From Armillaria gallica (taxonomy: Eukaryota > Basidiomycota > Agaricomycetes > Agaricales > Physalacriaceae), in NCBI GenBank assembly GCA_037576215.1, contig JBANDB010000004.1, positions 4,774,001 to 4,838,000 of the forward strand: 64,000 bases of DNA, given 5' to 3'. The stretch's first letter is position 1, and each line of letters begins with the position of its first letter. A model generated the notes under the pieces. It saw only the letters and a program-made list of their open reading frames with translations, made no database searches and had not been told where the DNA came from. Of the stretch, positions 45,472 through 57,696 are shown in pieces. The translations under genes and the position numbers were made by a program.

Positions 45472-46916
45472 GCCTATAAAAGATAATGAGGACAAGGTAT
45501 GGCATGGCAATCATGTATTGCCACAATATGAGCATGCACCAATAGTGTTAAGAATGAAGAGTAGAGATCTTCACGAGTGTCAGATGCCAGGCCTGTACCC
45601 ACGAGACATCCGGCACTCATATCCCTCATGTGACCATCCGTGGATACCCTGAGACTCATGGCACTCAAGTGTTGCATGAGTCGTGAGTATGTCAATACTG
45701 GTGGCAAGTACTCGCCACAAGTACTTATCATACACCAAGTTTTTTGAACAAAAAATCATGCATTGGGGTTTGACAGAGTATGTACTGAAGATCTAGAGTT
45801 TACTAACTAGTAACTACCATACACTAGCGATCCACCCCACCCTCGCCGCAGCCATCAGCGACGCTGGGGAACTCTTCCTTGCTCACAAACGCAGCCACAT
45901 ACTGCATTGTAAAAATTTTAAAGACAACAACAGAGTCTGCGGGGTAGGTGTGAGTATGCTGCCAAGATCAGATTCATTGGGCAGGGCGCGCACCGTGTTT
46001 GGGGTCACTTCCGAGACGGAACCCTTGCATCGGTCAGTATAACATTAAAAGACAACAAGAGCTGAGGAATACATACAGACAACGTGCAGCAGCCTCTTGC
46101 CAGCAGGCAAGACAGGGCTCAGCTCGAATGCTAGCGCAGACAAAACTGGTAAGCATTCAATTTACAGATCCGATGGAAGGTGCACACACCAAAAGCTAGT
46201 CCCTAAAATTATTCGTGTCCCTTTGAATGGCACAAACCAGTGCCTCCTTCGAACTGAGTATGAATGACATCTGAACGATGAAAGTGAGTAAAATCAGAGC
46301 GTAAGGGAAAGGGACAGGTCCTGCTTACCGTCGTCGTCGATGTCGACGTGGAGACAAGATGACTGTCATGTCTGTCACAAGATCAGCAAACAGATTCAAA
46401 ACAACACAGCAGACTCACAGTCACCAAGGACGAGGGCCTTGGTAACCAGATGATTAGTCGCAGACTCGTTGCCAGGATAGATCTTGAAGTGTTGTTGTTG
46501 GACGTCTCAGACATCAGCGATGAAGGTCCAGAACTAATAATGGTACCTTTGGAGTCGTATTGTCAGTGTCTGCTTGAGAGAAAGTGTCCTGCTTTGGGAC
46601 TGCGAATAGTCAGGTCCTCACTGTGTTGACAACCCGGGAGCCGGGAGCACCATTGTTTACTCATTTGCTGATCGTGGTTAGACGCAGGCATATCCTGCTA
46701 CAGATGGGTGAGTGCACACAAGTTAAAGTTAAGAAGAGGTACTTACCATCCCTGGGTGCATCTCCGTGCCTTTGTATTTACTCCGCTTTGGCTATCCAGT
46801 GACCACCATCCAGTGCCTGCTTGCCAAACAACGATATATTGCTGCAATGCAAAGCCTGTTCCTTACAGACCAGGACAGTGTCAAGAAGTTGACAGTCAGG
46901 TGTGCCGATATGTACG

Positions 46917-47762
46917 TAAGATTTTGTGTATTGGTGCAACCAACAACGTTTAAAGAGTAAAGCAAGTGGTGGGGAATAACTTGAAGTAACCGTAGCTGAC
47001 TGGTAATGCCGTAGCCTCGTCAACTGGGTAATAACTAGAACTAAAAATGCGGTTTCTACCTAGTTTTTATACTACAAGTACGATTTTATAAATAGAATAT
47101 TCTTTGGAGCCTTAGTAAGGCTGTAAGTCCTTGGCTTTTGTAATAGCCATAGTAAACATATGGTATTTGTGGTTCTAAAGTAACAGCAAGTCCTCTACAT
47201 TGCCGTGTATGGATGCGAACCATGTGGTTTTATTGAGCGATGAGCAGATCATAAGGTGCTGTGTAGCTGCGGATTATTGAGCTGCAGTTGCCATGCTGAG
47301 GTGTATGTGTGGGGCAACAATAATTCGAAGTCTTGGCACTGTAACAGCCTTAGTAAATGCGGTCTATAGTTGCCATAGCTGTAATTATCGTAGCTGGGAG
47401 GGTACTCGCGTCAATCATGTCATTTCATTAAATGATTGATGGGCACATCAACTAGTGCTTCTGAGTGATATAGCAACCCCGTTTTAGGATGATTGTCAAT
47501 CAAAGGTGCCTTGCCGTGATGGGATATGGTAATTGTGATGTGAGGCGAGCTGGGAAGGATAACGGAGTGGTGAGGAGTGGATGTCACGGTTTTAGGACTG
47601 GATCTAAATGTTTGTGGCTTATACTGCGAAAATCCATGGTATTATCGAGAGTTGGCAGTGTTATGGAGTGTGTGAGGGTTATAATGGCGTCGTTTTGAAG
47701 GTATTGGGTGATGGATGGCTAAATCCACGAATTCTGAGCGTACAGAGCCTGGAGGCTCATCA
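46917..47762 (+). repeat. TGA family, copy B: half-length copy inside the hAT element
   Basis: Closely matches 37410-38255 of copy A, from TGTATTGGTGCAACCAAC to GCCTGGAGGCTCATCA. The first half, including the 20-bp minisatellite, is absent. No target duplication is seen (CGATA-type left flank, ACGG right). Its high similarity to copy A suggests recent spread. Confidence 0.75.
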
Positions 47763-48788
47763 ACGGCCCATTTCCTCTGGCACTGGGCCAGATGTTACGC
47801 AAATACGCAGTCACTTCACGACCAGCTCCAAGCCAGGCGATGGATGTGTTGTGCACCGCTCTGGCAACACTCATGCCGTCGTCACTGTCCCCACTTGTGC
47901 ATCTTTTCTACTCTTGACGACTTATTCTGGCTTTTTAAATTTTGACACAGACTTCAACGGTCCAAGGTCTGTACTCCTCCTTCCCTTCAAGTTTGCTGCA
48001 TGTCCATTCTAGTCAGTAAGCCTTTGGCAGACGGGTTACTTGCAGGCAATTTTTATGGTACGTTTGCTTACTTTTCAGCTACTCTTTGCTGCTGATACCA
48101 ATCCCTTGTTTCTTAGCTGGGTCAATGACTCGTTGTCCAAGCTAACGAGTTCATCAGTTAAATGTACTAGACTGCTAGTTGTAACTTGTTGTACTAGGTG
48201 AGGGCCTCTCCTTCGGGTGATCTTCAACTTGGGCTAACTTGCATTCTCTCAGATAGTAAAATGTGATATATTTCTAAACTTTGTGAGTTTGTTCTGTTTA
48301 CACCACATGTATGTACGCTAATGACAGTACACAGCTACCTTGTCATTGCATTGTGCTGTAAGGGAGCAGCAGGGAAGGACCGACCCCTTTGCAGCTAGAT
48401 TGGACGGTGTCTACCAAGTGAACGTTTGAGCATTGATTGCTCGATTGCTTCAAGCCATCCCGGCTTCTCACATTGTTTCAAGGCTTAGTCAGCAACCACA
48501 TCGCTCGTGAGGATTTTTTGACACTCATTTAGCATCCTCTCATATCGGGAAACGTTTACCTAGCTTCTCGTCCATTTCAAGATCATTTTCAAGATCATAA
48601 ATGGATAAAGGCTTTCTGCCGTGGTCCTGGATGTCTTTGCTCTGGTATGCTACCCATTTTGTTTTGTTCCTCTTACCTTACATTGGACTTCATTGTCCTA
48701 GATTTGTCAAAGTACGTGCCACCGACACCATCCCCTTCAAATAGAGCTCCGTACCCAGCTTCCTCCAATCTCTGCAACCGCTCCCACT

Positions 48789-51700
48789 ATGGCTCCTATC
48801 AGACCCTCTCAATCCTCGTTGTCTTTTTTGCAGCCTCCCAAAGGAACCCAACACAAACAGCATGCATGCAAGCATGCGCGTAACAAATCCTCGGATTCCG
48901 AAGATGGCGAAACCACGAACAAGGCATCTAAGACATGCAAATGCAAACACGACTCGACCTCGTCTGCTGACGAGGCTGGAGGTAGCCGCTCAACCAGGAA
49001 GACCAAGACGAAGAAGAAGAAGAAACAGAAGAAGCTGACAGCCTCCACGGACACTGCGGACGAAGGTGATGGGAGTGAGGATGAGGCAAGCCCTCGGGAT
49101 CAAGCTCCAGAAGATATGGATGAGAACGAGCAGGCCCTCAGTATGTCCCTTATCTCTAAAATACTTTGTTTTACTTATCTCTATGACAGAGAAAGCTGTA
49201 GCAGGCTGGACGTCAGCAGTGTACGATCACTACCACTCGCCTCCGTCAATCAAGGTCGAAGATGGCATCGTCAAATATGTTTTCACCTGCAAACAGTGAA
49301 TCACCATCTTTCCTTCCTTTGGTCTGAGCTCATTGTGTTTATGTAGACATGGCACCACTCATACCCACGCCAAGAAAGATTCAAGCACGACAAACCTGAA
49401 AAACCATGCCAAACGATGTGATATGAAAGCCAAGAGCGCAACGTCAAGGCAGTTGAAAATTATGGATGTCACCTCACAGTACACCAAGGGCGAATTTCGA
49501 CTCCTTCACATCGAGTGGATGACACAGTCTCATTGACCGACTCTCGCAATCGAAGATGAAAAACTTCAACAGATATATCGACTGCTCAATCCCCAAGTCA
49601 GGATTCATTCAGACACTATGCTTGGCTGTGATATTAAGGAGACCTATGAGGTGTCTAAGGAGCGATTGAAGGAGCTGTTAAAAGAGCATGAAGGTCGCTT
49701 CCACGTTGCCTTCGATGCATGGTCAGCACCCAATAGCCATGACTACCTTGGTATTGTGCTAGTGTGGTGTGACAAAGGGAAGATTTGTGTAGTTACACTG
49801 GATCTAGTCGAGTACGTGGCTCTCCAATTCACTACAACACACGCATTCTAACTTCTCTTTAGGTTGACAGCTGCACATACCGGAGTTTACCTCGCTGAAA
49901 AGGTCATGGAAGTTCTTAAAGAGTACAGCATCGAAGAGTGTATCCTTGGTGAAGCTGGTGACAATGCTTCAGTCAATGACAAGACCCTGGACAAACTGGA
50001 GATACTCTTCAAGGACATCTCTAGTCTTATTATTACAGGACATGAGACTCAAATCCGGTGTTTTGCTCACATATTAAACCTGATAGTAAAGGTATGTTTG
50101 ATTACTCATGCTGGTTTTGTTAATTGACTAGTTTTGAAGGCTATACTTTCTCAATTCGAGGCTAAACGCCGTACAAAGACATCCAGCAATACCACTGAGA
50201 AATCCCGCTCATGACGCACAGATAATGTTGATGATGAGAGTGACATTGACGAAGTTGAGGATGATGAAGATGATCTTCTTGATGATGAGGAGCTCACTGT
50301 GCTGGACAATATACGAAAGACATTAGAGGAAGAGGAGGATGCTGTTATCGAGGAGGTGTCATGGGATCGCGAAGAAGTCCTCGAGCTAACTGATGAGGAG
50401 ATTAATGTGGGGGTCACTCCGTTAACCAAGGTATGCTGTTTGCCTTTCATGTACAGTGTCAACTCATCTGTCAATAGCTATTAAAACTTGGCAAGTGTAT
50501 CTTCCATAAGAACACACTTCAAAAGGAACTTGCCAACCTCTGTGGAAACAAGAAGAACGCAGTACTCAAGATGATTCAGCGGGTTGTCACATGCTGGAAT
50601 ACAATGACCAACATGATCAAACATGGTCTCCATCTACGACTGGCGCTGGATGCACTTTGCATCAAATCGGATCACAACAAGAGGAAACCACCTGTGAAAT
50701 GTCTGAGGCATTTCCATCTCACGGATGTTGAGTGGACCATGCTCCAACAACTTCATCCCATCCTGGTGGTGAGTTAGTTCAACACTTCGGAGAAAATGGA
50801 TATGTTAATGTATGTCTATCAGAACTTTCTCAAAGCGACTGAACGAATCTCTCGGTCGGGAGCCCCACTCCTTCATGAGGTCATTCCAACAATGGATATC
50901 CTCACGTGGGAGCTTGAGAAAGCAGTCAAGAATGCGGCGCTGTTACCCTGTGTCCATGCTGGCGTCTCTCGGGGCTTAGCCATCATTGATAAGTATTATT
51001 CAAAGACAGATGAATCAATCATGTGGAAGACAGCTATGAGTAAGTCCATAGCTTTAGTTCCATGCTCGTACTGGTCCTGACTGTATCTTCTTCTAGTCCT
51101 GCATCCCCGCTACAAGCTCGATTATTTTCGCAGTCAAAAGTGGTTGACAGAATAGATTAAGACTGCTGAGCAGTGTGCACGTGAGACATGGATTCAGTAT
51201 TACAAACCGATGATAACTGAAGTCACCTCATTGCCGGTACGTTCTTTATGAGTTTGTCATTCATATTCTAATGTCTCTCAGATGGATTCTGATGATCCCT
51301 TTGCGGATGTGGACAACTTCGGCCAGAACATGGAGCAAGATCCATTTGAAGCATATATCAGGGCACCACAGTTTGATTGTGGTGATCCTATATCCCATTG
51401 GATGGCGAAACTTGACAAACGCTCTCCCAAAACGAAAACCAAGACAGTCATGCCTGAGGGCACGTTAGCCTGGATGGCACTTGATTTCCTTTCAGTGCCA
51501 GGTAGGCTTTTGGCATCTCTTGTTGTTCCCATGCTAATTATTCTTTCAGCGGCGTCTACCGATGTCGAATGTGTGTTCTCACATGGAGGTTTGATCATAA
51601 GCAAGCGCCGTCACAATCTCTCACCAGAGTCTACACATGCAAATGTGATTTTGAATTCCTGGTCGAAGATTGATGGTATCGTGCCACGAAAGGAGCTCAT

Positions 51701-51806
51701 GAAGCGATTCAACGAGAAGTCATTGCGTGGTAGTGCGAAGGGTAGGAGTGTTGATGTTATTGAGGTCGGGGATTCAGCAGAAGACAATGAAGGTGAAGAT
51801 GAGTGA
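48789..51806 (+). pseudogene. hAT transposase gene, nine exons, four in-frame stops
   Basis: Exons by GT-AG fit and frame: 48789-49140, 49190-49295, 49347-49811, 49863-50091, 50140-50430, 50478-51039, 51097-51236, 51282-51501, 51550-51806. The product would have a Lys/Glu-rich N-part, a BED-type finger (FTCKQHGTTH...NLKNHAKRC), the RNase-H-like core with FDAWSAPNSHDYLG (first Asp), GDNASVND (second Asp), RCFAHILNLIVK, an acidic insert (50220-50400), and the C-terminal dimerisation block AASTDVECVFSHGG...RRHNLSPES. hAT transposases cut and paste their element in the nucleus. Stops at 49534, 50212, 50775 and 51151 interrupt it; two read as former CGA and one as former TGG. Splice sites are all kept, so loss of function is recent. 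Confidence 0.85.
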
Positions 51807-52710
51807 TAGTATTGACATGATAAGTATATAAATTGTATATTATTGCGCCGGATATATAGGGAGTACTTGTGCTCACAGCGAGTACTTGTCTCGCGGTATG
51901 AGTTACTCATACCAAGGATGTCTCTGTGGATGGTGAGTATGTGTCTTGATACTTAAGTACTCGTGTTCTCGAGTGCAAGTGCACTCGAGTATGCACTCGT
52001 GAAGAGCTTTAATGAAGAGTGAGTAGCAAAAGACTCTTCATAGTTAAAAACTGTGGAATAACTCTGGTGAGTTCAAGAGTCAACATGCAATTGAGAATAT
52101 GCTGGGATAAACTGTGTATTGCCATAGAATGGTGAATAACATGGTTTACTGGCAATAGACTAGTGCATGACAATAAATTGTCAATAATTGATGTAGACTG
52201 GGGTCAACTAGAGATGAACTGACTTGAACTACATTTTCTAGCTAGTTTTTATACTACAAGTACAAATTTATAAATAGAGTAACTAATGTGAGACTTAGTA
52301 AGGCTGTAAGGCCTTAGCTTTGTAAAAATTGTAAGCAACATATGGTCTTTTAGCTTCTGAAGTAACAGCAACTTATCAATATTGCTGTGTATGAACATGA
52401 ACCATATGGGGTCTTTGAGTGATGCACAGATCATTAGGTGCTGTTTAGCTGCGGATTACTTGAGCAACAGTTGTCATACTGAGAAGTACACATGGGGTAA
52501 TGTTTTCTTGAGGCCTTAGCGAAGTAACAGCCTTAGTAAACACAGTCTGTAGTTGCCATAGCTGTAATTGTTGTTGCTGGGAGGGTACTCACATCAATCA
52601 TGTCATTTTCATTAAGTGATCAATGAGCATGTCAACTGAGTGCTTCTGAGTGATGTGTCAATTCTATATTGGGGTGATTGTCAATCAAAGGTGCCTTGCC
52701 ATGATGAAGT

Positions 52711-53725
52711 TCTGAGTCCTATGAATATAGGTAACTTGGTTATTATGTAGCTTGAGCTTGACTATGGGAAAAAAATCTATTCATTGTATCAAACCTTGAT
52801 GGGATTTGCTGACTTACCTGGTTGAGCTGGTCATGGGAATTTTTCTATACAATGCCGGTTTTCCCCGTCTCTTTACAACTTTTCCCTCCTATTTCTTTCC
52901 TTCCTGCCACATCATTTCATTTCATCACTTCTCCCTAGTTCTCCCTCTTCTCTTCTTTTCCCCCCCTCCCCTGTTACTTTTGATTTTTATTTGATTTTCT
53001 GCTTTTTTGCCTCTGTTGTTTTATCTCAACTTGTTCAATGTATTGTTTTCTTCCTTTAACTATAATTCTATCTGTATATATTGCATGTTGCTGCTTCAGT
53101 CCTCCATACCATTTCCTTCTTACTCTGTTTTGTTGCTTGACATACTCTGATTCGCATTGTGATGCTTCTCCTCTGCAGTTTCTTCATCATTTGAGTATTT
53201 GAACCCAATCTTGTATTTCATTTTCTGCAAATTTGTCATGCTCACTCCAATTGTGGTGCTTTTGCATCTGGCTCTGTCCATGTCTATGACTATGAGTGGT
53301 TAGTTTGTGATTGTTTCAGATACCAGAGCTGCCATCTATACCCATTGGTGCAGTACCTTGCACTAACCATTTTGCATATATGATGGGCAGACAACTTGCA
53401 GACAATTCCTGTGCTCTGCATGAATGAAGGGACTAGGGCATCTACTGTTCCCCATGACTGGTATGCTTAAGCTGAATATTGGCAGTATATGTTCTCCAAG
53501 ATTTCTTGAGGTAAAGTGTTGTTGGTTGTGATAAGTATTTGGCTTATTTCTTGCTGCTTCAACACTGACTGTACTTGTATATTTCAGGCATTCCTGCAGA
53601 TATCATTGTATATTGAAAGGCTCTAATACTAGTCCTTGAACTCCCCAATATCTCAGAAATCAAAGTGTGACTGGTTTAAATCATTGTTCCTATCCCCCTT
53701 TCATACATATCCAGGCCACCTAATC
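52711..53725. other. Pyrimidine-rich stretch without a gene
   Basis: T- and C-rich upstream of the F-box relic, with long CCCTCC/TTTC runs near 52870-52990. This could include the relic's former promoter; nothing specific is seen. Confidence 0.35.
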
Positions 53726-54670
53726 ATGGCAGAGTTCCTTCCGCAGGAGCTCATTGACACAATAATGGATGAAGTCTGTAGCTTCAGTGATCTCAAGGCA
53801 TACTCACTTACATGTCATGCTTTCTTCTCACACACCTATACCATTTTCTTCTGAGAGGTCAAGCTAAGTGGCCGATTGCAACTCAATGTGTTTCAGAGGT
53901 TTCACAAACTATGTGTAGAATCTCTGCATATTCCTTCACTTATGCAGACTCTCTGCATCCACAGTTACATCGTGGCCCCACCCTCCTTTGTCTGGCATCC
54001 AACACTGTCAATTTCATTCTCCAATTCATGCAGCATCTCAAAGTCATCAAATTCTATGATGTTACCATCAGCGATTTCTGTGATGGATCACTAGCATGGC
54101 TCTCATCTCACTCATTTCATGAAATACGTCTTTATAACATCATTTTTTACAAGAATGGGTTTGACCAGATGTGTGCTGTTCTACAGGGATCACTAGACTT
54201 GGAACAGCCATTTATGCATTATACTGACCTGATGACAGTATCAATATTTGGTAGTGATGAAACCAACCAGCCAAGACTGGACCACATGCACATTATGCAT
54301 TGCAGATCTCATATCCAAGACTTGAGTGTCATGAGCAGATATTCATACAGTTGTCCTGCCTTTATAGAAATGATCCTGGAGACAAGGACCTGCCCAGTGT
54401 CTGTTGAAAAGCTGCAATGGTTTGTGTTCAGTCTTAGCAAGACCATCAACTTCCAGCATCTCACTAAAATTCTAAAACTGACATTGGGCATCCTTCAAGT
54501 TCTCTTACTAACATTCAACTGCCATGAGTATTTATATGCATATTTCTCTGCCTTATTTCTTACCACCAAAGTTATGGCAGCAAGCACATGGCATTCTCTT
54601 CCTTTGAGCAGGCTTTCCATTGTCAGAATTGGACATTTGCACAGGGCTGCTGACAAGGCCAGTGACAGGC
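53726..54670 (+). pseudogene. F-box protein relic, mushroom type
   Basis: The ATG at 53726 opens MAEFLPQELIDTIMDEV followed by SFSDLKAYSLTCHAFF, the usual start of Agaricomycete F-box proteins, whose F-box binds Skp1 in SCF ubiquitin ligases. A TGA at 53852 (FF*EVKLSGRL) breaks the frame, and the reading then moves to another phase near 53990, where GPTLLCLAS..., FMQHLKVIKFYDVTISDF and LSSHSFHEIRLYNIIF look like the leucine-patterned second half. The last part (to about 54670) is weak. It lies inside the inserted segment next to an R2 copy, so it may have been carried there by a transposon. Confidence 0.6.
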
Positions 54671-56365
54671 ACCTGTGAAACTGACCACAGCCTAGTGTGA
54701 TCATACACCAAACCTACACTCAATCCCACAAAACACACACACAATCTCCTTAAGTGCAGAGGAGAGCAAGAGTTTTAATTTCACTTGCATGCCAACAGTA
54801 TCTTGAAGTATCTCAGTAAGCTCACTAGAACAATACACAAAACAATGTAGTAATATCAAGCCACTTTCAAATTCTCTATCTCCTTGGAGCTTTTTACAAG
54901 AGAGCACGATGAACCACACAACCCTCAAGGCAAAGGATATTTCAATAGCCAAAACACATGGATGTGCAGATCCACAAAATGACCAAGTTTGGTCAGTGAG
55001 CTCACTAAGTATGACCCACTGCAAGATCTAATCTGTGCACAATGCTGCCTTTCTCTTAGTTGCTAAACCTGACTTTCAAACCCATCATGATGGAGGCCCT
55101 CAGCACTCCCACTCAAATCTCAATTATTCTCAAAACTGTCTCCACAAGTCCTCACACACAGTGTGCTCACTCTAACAACAATGCCACAAGGTCCAACTGC
55201 ACACACCTGTCACACTTCATGCAACTGCTAGAACAGCTCAATCTGGCTGATTCCCTTGCAACTACTTCTAGACCTACACAGAGGCTGGCACAATACAACT
55301 TCTCCTTCTTACACTGCATCAGAAAAGGAATAGAGCTTTCTCTCAGATGTAACAAGTAAACCTCTCAAGACAGGCGCAGCATCACTGCTTCTGAATCTCT
55401 TTCTTATCTCAAGTAAACCAAAGTTTGTATCCAAGATTTCTCTCTTATTCAATTTCTCTGTGAGCTCACTAAACTTGCATTATAGCTGAGGCTCAAAGTC
55501 ACTAACTCTTATGCAGTGCAACAAGTCCAGATCCAAACTGAAACTTTATTGCATTACATGGGGGGTAGGTAGCTTGCTTAATACATGAAAATCTACTCTA
55601 CTTATACTATGGGAGATTGATTGTTACAAACAGATTTTTAGTCATTCACTTTTTTTTTGGCTGGATATTCCTCATCCAAATTGGCACAGTGCTCTAGGCA
55701 GCATACCACTCATTCCTCTTTTTAGTCATCTTAAAGAGCTAAACAATGTCGATGTCACTCACTCTAGCAGCAGAGTAGCTCATGAGCATACACTCAATAG
55801 CTGCTTAATTCTTGATCACTGATCACACTTCATATTTGGCTTTCAGGTCTGCTCCAAAGGTGACAGCATCATATTCTAGACCCAGTAACCAAGAAATGCT
55901 TTGGCTTTCCAGTCCACTCGCTATTTCCATTGGCTGAAGCCTGTTTCTAGGCCATGCCCAGGGTTTTCTTAATTACCCCACATGTGATATTGTTTTTCCA
56001 GATCTCCAGGAACCACATGTCATAGATTATAGATGCGTTGTTATCTAAATTAGCCTCAGCCCATGTACAAGCACATCCCACTCCAGCTGAGTCCTCTATT
56101 GCAAACAGGTGGTTTGGCCAGCTAGCTCACCCTTCGGCCTTGTTGCCATGCATGCCTGTAAGGTACAGTGCAATGATGAAGTCCTTATGTTTTAATTCCA
56201 TTGCTTCTTTTTCTATTATAGAGCTCTCTACCTTGGTGACCTTGCCTCTTTGCATGCCACTTGCACTGTCAGCCCACTTGCAATACCTCTGCATTGCTAA
56301 TGTGTAAGGTATGACATTTTTGCAAAATTACACCCTTAGACATGCTGTGGGCATGACACCACTTT
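54671..56365 (+). repeat. R2 repeat, copy c
   Basis: Starts CACCTGTGAAACTGACC and keeps the block order of copies a and b: CTACACTCAATCCC, TTTTTACAAGAGAGCACGATG, CAGTGAGCTCACTAAGTA, TTATCTCAAGTAAACCAAAG, AACAAGTCCAGATCCAAAC, AGTAACCAAGAAATG, GGTACAGTGC. It is the best reference for the unbroken R2 order because copy a is cut by the Gyp1 LTR. Non-coding. Confidence 0.65.
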
Positions 56366-56453
56366 CATGGTCACATCCAGGCACAATGGTCCACATTACT
56401 CATGATGGTGGATCCAAAGTCTGAGAAGAGTAATCCAATCCAATCAATCTCCC

Positions 56454-57030
56454 ATGTTGTGGACCATGGATATCGAATTGGGTGCTTCATTTTTGGAGAA
56501 CCTAGTGTCACAGCCACAGTGGGCTGAGTACAACCAGATCCTCTCAAGCCCACCATTTGATAAAAGGTTCCAAATGCTGATGATAAAGGTTCATGAGAGG
56601 CTGCCCAACGAGAGTGTGAAAAATAGACTGCTCCAGTTCATGTGGAGTCTTGGAGTGCCAAGGTATCAAGAAACCTCTGAAGACAAGGCCAGGCAACTTA
56701 AGGCTCAGTTTTGTCAACTGGTAGGACAGAGTAGGTTTTCTGTCAAAGTGAAAAAGTGCACATTATGTGCTTGCTTTCAATGAGGCTGAAAAATTATTGC
56801 AGATTGTACAATACAGGCATTGAGTACATGCATTTTTCTAACACAAAGTAAAGTATCTAACAGACAAGGTGAGGTAGTTTACAGACTTGAAGCCCAGTTA
56901 GACCAGTTCAGTGAAATGAATAGATTTCTTACATACACCATTGAGTCACACTTGAGGGCTTGCATTCAGTATCATGGAAGGAATACCTCACCCATGAGCC
57001 TAGTTATATATAATTTGACCTGAGACCAGT
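56454..57030 (+). other. Unrecognised coding-like frames
   Basis: A 109-codon frame (56454-56783, with SVKNRLLQFMWSLGVPRYQE) and a second of 67 codons (56820-57023) are in the same direction. No domain recognised; they may be part of one old gene carried in the inserted segment. Confidence 0.25.
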
Positions 57031-57696
57031 CTACACACACTTCCACATACAAGGTTGATAACATGGACAGTTTGGCAGATAAGAGCAGCAAGGAACATGA
57101 CATGTTTGTCTATTGCAGAGCTGATATATGATTGGTTCAAAAATAGAACATAGGACTCGGACCTGCCGCACAGATGCATTGGCCCTCACCTGACTAGTAT
57201 GGCAATTATGATGCATGGCAAGATGGGATGGATAACAAAGCACATGAGGAGTGGTTGCCATAGTATGAAAGAGGTACCAGTGTGCATGCAATCATTGGTT
57301 TGCTGAAAGGCCATTGAAGGGACAGTAGCATTAATTAGCAGGGAAAATCCACAAATTCTAAGTGTACAGAGCCTGGAGGCTTATCATCGCATCAATCATA
57401 TCATTTTCCTTAAGTGATCAATGGGCGCATCAACTAGGTGCTTCTGAGTGACGCAGCAATTCTGTTTTAGGATGATTTTTAATCACAGGTGCCTTGCCAT
57501 GATGGAATACGGAAACAATGATGCATAATGAGATGGGATGGATAGCAAAGCACATGAGGAGTGGTTGCCATGGGATGAAAGTGGTATTGCTGTGTGTGCA
57601 ATCATTGGTTTACTGAAAGGCTATTGAAGGGATGGTAACTTTAATTAGCAGGGAAAATCCATGAATTCTGAGCATACAGAGCCTAGAGGCTCATCA

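Larger units (their letters stand above)
45562..52011 (+). mobile_element. 6.45-kb hAT transposon with 8-bp target duplication
   Basis: ATGAAGAG is repeated at 45554-45561 and 52012-52019; copy D of the TGA family shows the uninterrupted site. Inverted ends TAGAGATCTTCACGAGTG and TAAAGCTCTTCACGAGTG (reversed right end, 51994-52011) agree at 16 of 18 positions. GAGTACTTGT and ACTCG motifs recur below both ends. The transposase gene is at 48789-51806. The left half (45750-46916 and 47763-48788) holds GC-richer sequence with no frame I can name, plus TGA copy B. Confidence 0.9.
52711..57195. mobile_element. 4.5-kb inserted segment in TGA copy C, origin unclear
   Basis: Copy C breaks at GATGAAGT (52710) and resumes at ATGGCAATTATG (57199); the other copies are continuous here. 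AGT on both sides (52708-52710, 57196-57198) may be a 3-bp duplication. Near the ends GAGTCCTATG (52714-52723) and CATAGGACTC (57149-57158) are inverted, but the right one lies 37 bp inside the junction. It carries an F-box relic and an R2 copy. Confidence 0.5.
43798..57386 (+). mobile_element. TGA family, copy C: inserted in copy P and itself split three times
   Basis: Starts TGATGAGCCTAGACTTC and ends GGAGGCTTATCA. Flanks TTGC (43794-43797) and TCGC (57387-57390) fit a 4-bp target duplication with one transition, since the other copies read TTGCATCAATC or TCGCGTCAATC-like sequence here. Its pieces are 43798-44528, 45480-45561, 52020-52710 and 57199-57386, total 1692 bp against 1689 bp in copy D. 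Non-coding. Confidence 0.75.
43245..57696 (+). mobile_element. TGA family, copy P: split outer copy of the nested stack
   Basis: The left piece (43245-43797) follows the second half of copies A and D up to AGAGTACTTGC. The right piece (57391-57696) continues with ATCAATCATATCATTTT and ends GAGGCTCATCA. Joined, they make about 860 bp without a break. Copy C lies between. The left end is about 850 bp from the right end, as in copy B, so P is either 5' truncated or a short subfamily. The 310 bp between the Gyp2 LTR and 43245 hold nothing assigned. Confidence 0.7.

Noticed and set aside
46908..47762. TGA copy B as a solo LTR of its own (TGTACG...CATCA)
   Set aside because: Flanks do not match at 4 to 6 bases, and copy A continues leftwards to its proven end.
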